Source of the DNA: an uncultured Myxococcaceae bacterium
GTDB lineage: Bacteria; Myxococcota_A; Polyangia; Polyangiales; Ga0077539
Direction: 5' to 3'
DNA: 37,208 bases
NCBI GenBank assembly: GCA_945952225.1
Contig: CAMFHP010000087.1
Coordinates: 1-37,208, forward strand
Part shown: positions 33,076-37,208 of the stretch, piece by piece
Layout: every line of letters starts with the position of its first letter
How positions within the stretch are numbered: the stretch's first letter is position 1
The notes under the pieces: model-generated
Database searches by the model: none
Seen by the model: the letters and a program-made list of their open reading frames with translations, nothing else
Told to the model about the DNA's origin: nothing
Program-made: the position numbers and the translations under genes

Positions 33076-33099
33076 AACCCTTTGGCGGGTCCAGACGTC
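33074..33099 (+). promoter_or_regulatory. ECF-sigma-type promoter (GGAAC-N17-CGTC)
   Basis: GGAAC at 33074-33078 and CGTC at 33096-33099 are separated by 17 nt, matching the general ECF -35/-10 pattern. The -10 lies about 56 nt before the ATG at 33155. The ECF sigma factor at 310-885 is a candidate reader but is 32 kb away. Confidence 0.45.
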
Positions 33100-33141
33100 G
33101 GTGCATCCCGCGCCACGCGACGTCCGCGTTCCGCCGCTCCC

Positions 33142-33146
33142 GAGGT
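33142..33146 (+). promoter_or_regulatory. Shine-Dalgarno GAGGT deciding the start at 33155
   Basis: GAGGT 8 nt upstream of the ATG at 33155 fixes this start; it places the signal peptide at the N-terminus, while the longer open frame upstream lacks a ribosome site. Confidence 0.7.
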
Positions 33147-33154
33147 GTGTCTCC

Positions 33155-35542
33155 ATGCGAAGCCGTGTTGATCTCCGCCGCGCGTCTGGTCCCGTGTCAC
33201 TTCTCGCAGCGCTCGGGGCCCTCTCGGCCTCGGGCTGCAAGGCCCCGCGCTTCGAGTCCGGGCCCCCCATGGCCCTCAAGCGCGTGGTGGTCTACCGCAA
33301 CGGCGTCGGGTACTTCGAGCGCCGGGGAACCGTGCGCGAGCGCGAGGTGACCTTCCGCGTGCTCCAGCGCGACGTGAACGACTTTCTCGCCTCGCTCGTG
33401 GTGATGGAGCGCGGCGGGAGTTCCGTGCGCGCCGCAGCGTTTCCGTTGCCCGAACCCCTCGCCGACGGCGGCCCTCCCCCCGCCGACGCGCGCCGCACGG
33501 TGCGCCTCTCCCTCGACGGCGAAGACCACGACCTCGTGGTGGGCTACACCGTCGAGACCCCCATCTGGCGTCCCTCGTACCGCCTCGTGTTCTCCCGCGC
33601 GGGCGCCCACATGCAGGCCTGGGGCATCGTGCAGAACACCTCGGGCGAAGACTGGCGCGACGTGCGCCTCTCGCTCGTGACGGGCGCGCCCGTGTCGTTC
33701 CGCTCCGAGCTCGCGCACCCGGTGATTCCGCTGCGCCCGATGGTGACCGACCAGGGGGCCGTCATCGCCGCCGTGCCCCAGAGCGAGACCACGCTCGCGA
33801 TGACCGACGCGCCCGCGGCGCCCGACACCGCGGCCAACGCCCCGGTGAACCAGCGCGGCGTCTTCGCGGCCCTCGGCGCCGCCGCGGCCCCTGCGGGTGC
33901 GGTGTCTCCCTTCGGCGCCATGGACGGCGACGCGATCGGCGACGCGTTCGGCTACGGCGGCCTCGGCGCGACGGGCTCGGGCTGGGGCGGCGGCGGCGCG
34001 GGCGAGGGCACGATCGGTCTCGGCAGCGTCGGCGCGATCGGTCACGGATCGGGCTACGGCAGCGGCGCGGGCATGGGCCTCCGCGGACGCGGCCAGGACG
34101 GACCCCTCGTGCGCGCGGTGCCCCCCACGGTGCAGGGACCGCTCTCGGCGGAGGCGATCCGTCGTGTGGTGCTCCGCAACCTCGGGCAGGTCACGCACTG
34201 CCACGAGCAGGGGCTCGCGACGAACCCCGGGGCCTCGGGGCGCATCGCCGTGCGCTACGTGATCGGCGCGACGGGCGCCGTGATGGGGAGCTCGGTGGCC
34301 GAGAGCTCGTACCCCGTGCCCGCCGTCGCCGACTGCATCAGCAACGCGGTGCGACGGTGGCAATTTCCCGCGCCCGACGGCGGCGGCGTGGTGACGGTGA
34401 CGTACCCGTTCAACCTCGATGCGGGCGGTGGCGCGAGCGCACGCGAGGCCCGCTACGCCATCGCGAACGCCGAGGCCAACCATCGCGCGCGGGAGCAGGC
34501 GCAGCCCAGCGCGGCGCCCCGGAGCGTGGCCTCGCTCGCGGCCCTCGCCGAGCAGGGAGGCACCACGCGCTTCGACCTCCCCGATCCCGTCACCGTGCCC
34601 AACAACAGCGCCACGATGGTGATGCTCGCCGCGCGGGCGGTGCAGGGCGAGCGGATGTTCCTCTTCGCGCCGGACCCGGGGGTGCCCGAGTCGTCGACGC
34701 ATCCGTTCCAGGTGGCGCGCTTCACCAACAGCACGGGGGCCACGCTCGAACGGGGCTCCATCGCGATCTTCGAAGACGGCGCGTTCCTGGGCCAGGGGAT
34801 GCTCGACGCGCTGCCGCCCAACGCGACGACGACCGTGCCCTACGCGCTGCAACGCGCGGTGACCGTGACCCGCAGCGAGACCGACGCGATGGAGGGCGCG
34901 CGGCTCGTCTCGCTCCGCCGGGGAGCGCTCACCATCGAGCGCTTCTCGGTGAAGCGCGCGACCTTCTCCGTGCGCAACGGCGACGGCAACGCGGTGCGCG
35001 TCATGGCCCGCGAGTCGCTGCGCGGCGCCGAGCTCTACCAGCCCCCCGCGGGCACGGAGAACGCCAACGACGCGGCCCTCGCGCCGGTGAACGTGCCCGC
35101 CCACGGAGAGGCCTCGGTGGTGGTCACCACGCGCCGTCCGTTCTCGCAGCCGACCGAGCTCTGGAGCGACGACGCGGGCGAAGCGATCGAGGGATACCTC
35201 CGCGACGGACACCCGGCCCCCGACGTGGCGACGGCGCTGCGCGCGGCCCTCGAACTGCGGCGCGCCATCGCCGACCTCAGCGCCGAGCACGGCCGCGTCG
35301 AGGAGCAGCGCAACGACCTGCAGCGCAGCACCGAAGAGACCCGGCAGAACCTCTACGCCATCGAGGGCAACGGCCGCGCGTCGGACCTCCGCGCGCAGCT
35401 CACCGCCCGCCTCGCCCGCGCCGCCACGGAGATCGAAGGGCTCACCCGTCGCATCGTCGAACTCGACGTGCAGATCGGCGAGCGCCGCGTTCGACTCTCC
35501 GAGGCCGTGCGCACGCTCGACGTCGACACCGCCCGGCACTGA
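33155..35542 (+). CDS. DUF4139 lipoprotein with inserted Gly-rich linker and AgmX/PglI C-terminal-type domain
   Basis: 795 residues; lipobox SASGC (Cys28). The N-terminal DUF4139 portion (about 40-225) includes VVVYRNGVGYFERRGTV, VETPIWRPSYRLVF and NTSGEDWRDVRLSLVTG. A Gly-rich segment (about 264-314) leads into an AgmX/PglI-like TonB-fold domain (about 328-425) with EAIRRVVLRNLGQVTHCHE, IAVRYVIGATGAVM, the second Cys in VADCISNAVRRWQFPAPDGGG and the final VVTVTYPFNL strand. DUF4139 resumes from about 480 to 710 (FDLPDPVTVPNNSATMVML, TTVPYALQRAVTVTR, VVVTTRRPF), followed by a coiled coil (about 715-790). The AgmX-type domain is usually at the C-terminus of gliding/TonB-like proteins; finding it in the middle of DUF4139 is unusual. 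An outer-membrane envelope role is inferred. Confidence 0.88.
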   Translation: MRSRVDLRRASGPVSLLAALGALSASGCKAPRFESGPPMALKRVVVYRNGVGYFERRGTVREREVTFRVLQRDVNDFLASLVVMERGGSSVRAAAFPLPEPLADGGPPPADARRTVRLSLDGEDHDLVVGYTVETPIWRPSYRLVFSRAGAHMQAWGIVQNTSGEDWRDVRLSLVTGAPVSFRSELAHPVIPLRPMVTDQGAVIAAVPQSETTLAMTDAPAAPDTAANAPVNQRGVFAALGAAAAPAGAVSPFGAMDGDAIGDAFGYGGLGATGSGWGGGGAGEGTIGLGSVGAIGHGSGYGSGAGMGLRGRGQDGPLVRAVPPTVQGPLSAEAIRRVVLRNLGQVTHCHEQGLATNPGASGRIAVRYVIGATGAVMGSSVAESSYPVPAVADCISNAVRRWQFPAPDGGGVVTVTYPFNLDAGGGASAREARYAIANAEANHRAREQAQPSAAPRSVASLAALAEQGGTTRFDLPDPVTVPNNSATMVMLAARAVQGERMFLFAPDPGVPESSTHPFQVARFTNSTGATLERGSIAIFEDGAFLGQGMLDALPPNATTTVPYALQRAVTVTRSETDAMEGARLVSLRRGALTIERFSVKRATFSVRNGDGNAVRVMARESLRGAELYQPPAGTENANDAALAPVNVPAHGEASVVVTTRRPFSQPTELWSDDAGEAIEGYLRDGHPAPDVATALRAALELRRAIADLSAEHGRVEEQRNDLQRSTEETRQNLYAIEGNGRASDLRAQLTARLARAATEIEGLTRRIVELDVQIGERRVRLSEAVRTLDVDTARH

Positions 35543-35590
35543 CCCTCCACCGCCTCGCCGAAGCGCCCTCCACCCCCCTCCCCCCGCGGG

Positions 35591-35610
35591 TTGTCCGACC
35601 GGTCGGACAA
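35591..35610. promoter_or_regulatory. Perfect 20-bp palindrome, operator-like
   Basis: TTGTCCGACCGGTCGGACAA is a perfect palindrome with no loop, 49 bp after the DUF4139 stop and 161 bp before the ATG at 35772. No T-run follows. A CCGACCGGTCGG core is the kind of site bound by dimeric regulators such as the TetR family; no TetR gene is in the window. Confidence 0.65.
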
Positions 35611-35755
35611 ATCACGTTTCTCGGGCAAACAAGCTCGATTTCGTCAGGGCACCCCCCACCCAGGTCAGGCGTTCAGTGCACCCCATCGGCGCTGGACGCC
35701 TCCCCCGGGGCGGTGGCACCGTCGGCGACGGCCATGGCGCCCGCGGAGGGGCGCG

Positions 35756-35763
35756 AGGAGGGA
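35756..35763 (+). promoter_or_regulatory. Shine-Dalgarno AGGAGGGA deciding the start at 35772
   Basis: AGGAGGGA ends 8 nt before the ATG at 35772. It selects this start over the in-frame ATG at 35676, whose extra 32 residues are low-complexity Gly/Arg. Confidence 0.8.
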
Positions 35764-35771
35764 CCTTTCCG

Positions 35772-36551
35772 ATGGCGAAGAAGAAGCGTGACGACGGCGG
35801 CGACGACGCGGCGGCGGCGAAGGCGCTGCGCGTAGCGAAGACTTCGCGCGAGGAGCGCGCGGTGGTGCGACGGGGGGCCGACGAGGTGGACTTTCTCGCG
35901 TCGCGGGCCGAGGCGACGCCCATGGCGGCCAACGTGGCGAAGGCCGAACTCCGCGCGCTCCGCGGACGCATCGAGTCGCTCGTGCGCCAGGAGGGGCGCG
36001 AGATGCACGAGATCGGCACCGCGCTGAACACCCTCTACATGCGCCACGCCGACGCGGCGCTGGGCTACGACAGCTTCCGAAGGTTTCTGCTCGACGAGTT
36101 CGCCGACGACCCGCGGCGCGCGTACGAGGCCATGGCCATCGCGCGGGCGGCGACGGCGAACCTCGCGATGGAGAAGGGCGCGCGCTGGGTGCTCCGCGCG
36201 GCGGTGTGGGCGCGGCTCGAAGGGCACGCCGACCTCTCGCGGGCGCTCGGGCTCACCGTCGAAGCGGGCGACGGCTCGCGGGTGGCGCTGCGCGATGCGT
36301 CGATCCGTCAGATCGACGAGGCCATCGGGCGGCGGGGGTGGAAGGCCCTCGACGAACCCGCGGGCCGCAAGGTGAAGCGCGCGCGGGAGCGGGTGGGCGA
36401 GCTCATCGCGAGCGACCCCGCGGTGGCGGCGCTCACGCCCACGGTGTTCCTCGATCGCGGCGAGGTGGTGGTGCGCACGGTCGCGCGGAGCCCCGACGAC
36501 GGACGCGCCCTCAAGCGCCTCTGGGCCGCCGTGTGGTCCGCGAAGGGGTGA
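35772..36551 (+). CDS. Helical protein, possible DNA-binding protein
   Basis: 259 residues, no signal peptide. It begins with a Lys-rich patch (MAKKKR) and an acidic/Ala stretch. A largely helical region follows (about 60-210). Residues about 80-125 (MHEIGTALNTLYMRHADAALGYDSFRRFLLDEFADDPRRAYEAMAIARA) resemble the 'GYxSFxxYxxERFGxSxxxAYxxMxIA' helix-turn-helix modules of myxobacterial regulatory proteins, but the match is partial. The C-terminal 80 residues (ASIRQIDEAIGRRGW to RALKRLWAAVWSAKG) are basic and alternate alpha and beta. The strong ribosome-binding site and upstream palindrome suggest an independently controlled gene. Function not known; an unrelated structural or nucleoid role is possible. 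Confidence 0.75.
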   Translation: MAKKKRDDGGDDAAAAKALRVAKTSREERAVVRRGADEVDFLASRAEATPMAANVAKAELRALRGRIESLVRQEGREMHEIGTALNTLYMRHADAALGYDSFRRFLLDEFADDPRRAYEAMAIARAATANLAMEKGARWVLRAAVWARLEGHADLSRALGLTVEAGDGSRVALRDASIRQIDEAIGRRGWKALDEPAGRKVKRARERVGELIASDPAVAALTPTVFLDRGEVVVRTVARSPDDGRALKRLWAAVWSAKG

Positions 36552-36600
36552 TCGCCCGAGCGCTCCTTCGTGGCCCCCTGATTGCAGCCGCGTCGCCGCC

Positions 36601-37208
36601 ATGAACGCTCCCCACGACCTCCGCGCGCTGTTCCACCGCCTCGTGCTCCTCGCCTCGACGCTCCCGGTGGCGGCGTGCAGTTCCACGGTGGTCGGCGCGC
36701 CCACGACCGACGCCGCGGGCGACGTCGCCGATGCCTCCGACGCCGCCGACGTGCGGGATGTCTCCTGCGCGCCGCGCCAGACCGGCGGCACCGTCACCTG
36801 CGGCATCGAGGTCGAGGTGCCGTGCGAGACCGACGAGTCCGCGTTGAGCCGCGCGGGCTTCTGCGTGTCGGTGTGCGCGGGCGCCGACGCAGGCATCTTG
36901 TCGGGGTGTTCACTCGCGGGCCGCGGCGCGACGGGCGGGCTCCTCGTGACCTGCATCACCTGTGCGGTCGGACGCCGCCCCGAGGGATTGCGCGCCGACG
37001 ACCTGCCCGACGGCGGCGACGAGGTGGGCCGACTCTTCGCGCGCATCGCCATGCTCGAAGGCGCGTCGGTGCCCGCGTTCGAACGTCTCGCGCGGGAGAT
37101 GCAGCGCCTCGGCGCCCCCGACGCCCTCACCATGCGGTGCCTCGACGCGGCCGACGACGAGCGGAGACACACCGTGGCGATGGCGTCGCTGGCGGCACGC
37201 TTTGGCGC
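36601..37208 (+). CDS. Lipoprotein with ferritin-like domain (3' end cut by window)
   Basis: At least 202 residues from ATG 36601 with no stop before the end of the window. Lipobox LPVAAC (Cys26), then an Asp/Ala linker (TTDAAGDVADASDAAD). A Cys-rich segment (about 56-125) has SCAPRQ, TCGIEVEVPCE, FCVSVC, GCS and CITC. The last part is a ferritin-like helical pair: Glu153 (MLEGAS), Glu161 (FERLAREM), and Glu187-x-x-His190 (DERRH), which form the usual carboxylate/His set of a diiron site. It may bind iron or act as a redox lipoprotein; the missing C-terminus should supply the second ExxH. It starts 49 bp after the preceding gene. Confidence 0.8.
   Translation, partial: MNAPHDLRALFHRLVLLASTLPVAACSSTVVGAPTTDAAGDVADASDAADVRDVSCAPRQTGGTVTCGIEVEVPCETDESALSRAGFCVSVCAGADAGILSGCSLAGRGATGGLLVTCITCAVGRRPEGLRADDLPDGGDEVGRLFARIAMLEGASVPAFERLAREMQRLGAPDALTMRCLDAADDERRHTVAMASLAARFG

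Noticed and set aside
35591-35610. Palindrome considered as a rho-independent terminator of the DUF4139 gene
   Set aside because: There is no loop and no T-run afterwards; an operator fits better.

Overview
The window is about 37 kb of chromosome-like DNA with very high G+C and dense coding. It has about 28 protein genes, short spacers, and no rRNA, tRNA, CRISPR array, insertion sequence or phage gene that I could find. Several traits point to a myxobacterium (Myxococcota, Polyangiales/Sandaracinus-like; inference). These are the G+C-rich codon use, many lipoproteins with Asp/Ala/Thr/Ser-rich linkers after the lipid-anchored Cys, Cys-rich repeats, a MopE-type NGxDDDCNG motif, RCC1 propellers and an AgmX/PglI-type domain. 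Ten of the genes look like lipoproteins, and none has Asp directly after the lipobox Cys, so outer-membrane or surface sorting is likely.

Layout. 1-1930 (minus): a beta-barrel-like exported protein with 26 consecutive prolines, an ECF sigma factor, and a start-stop-overlapping small membrane protein cut by the window edge (probable anti-sigma partner). 2272-11153 (plus): a nine-gene co-directional run. It encodes a VTC-type polyphosphate polymerase, a DUF4956 membrane protein, a lipoprotein, a lectin-like lipoprotein, a lipoprotein built like an alpha-glucan water dikinase, a DUF2252 kinase-like lipoprotein, a DUF2490 outer-membrane protein, a second barrel-like protein and a lamin-tail-domain lipoprotein. 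11154-11394: a long inverted repeat between convergent genes. 11395-12672 (minus): an alpha-oxoamine-synthase-family PLP enzyme. 12842-15094 (plus): a GT39-like membrane glycosyltransferase with TPRs. 15095-16780 (minus): an SF2 helicase whose stop codon abuts the previous gene. 16898-21042 (plus): a small lipoprotein, a giant Cys-repeat/RCC1 lipoprotein and a stand-alone FHA protein. 21052-25576 (minus): rsmG and a single-chain xanthine dehydrogenase. 25660-27486 (plus): a long acyl-CoA dehydrogenase. 27497-30403 (minus): a Kelch lipoprotein and an aromatic-ring FAD monooxygenase. 30494-31207 (plus): DUF5995. 31235-32951 (minus): a zinc-ribbon multipass protein and a sulfatase-modifying-factor-like protein. 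33155-end (plus): a DUF4139 lipoprotein with an AgmX/PglI domain inserted in it, a helical possible DNA-binding protein, and a partial ferritin-like lipoprotein.

The most interesting system is the 2272-9158 run. It pairs a cytosolic enzyme that makes polyphosphate, and a membrane partner, with two lipid-anchored proteins that carry phosphotransfer folds (His-swivel plus ATP-binding dikinase, and a DUF2252 kinase-like fold). CotH-type kinases are the partners I would expect beside VTC/DUF4956. The working hypothesis, which is inference only, is an exported phosphorylation system for surface glycans or proteins, possibly fed by exported polyphosphate because ATP is scarce outside the inner membrane. 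A second regulatory highlight is an ECF-type promoter match with an overlapping inverted repeat just upstream of the DUF4139/AgmX gene, in the same window as an ECF sigma gene.
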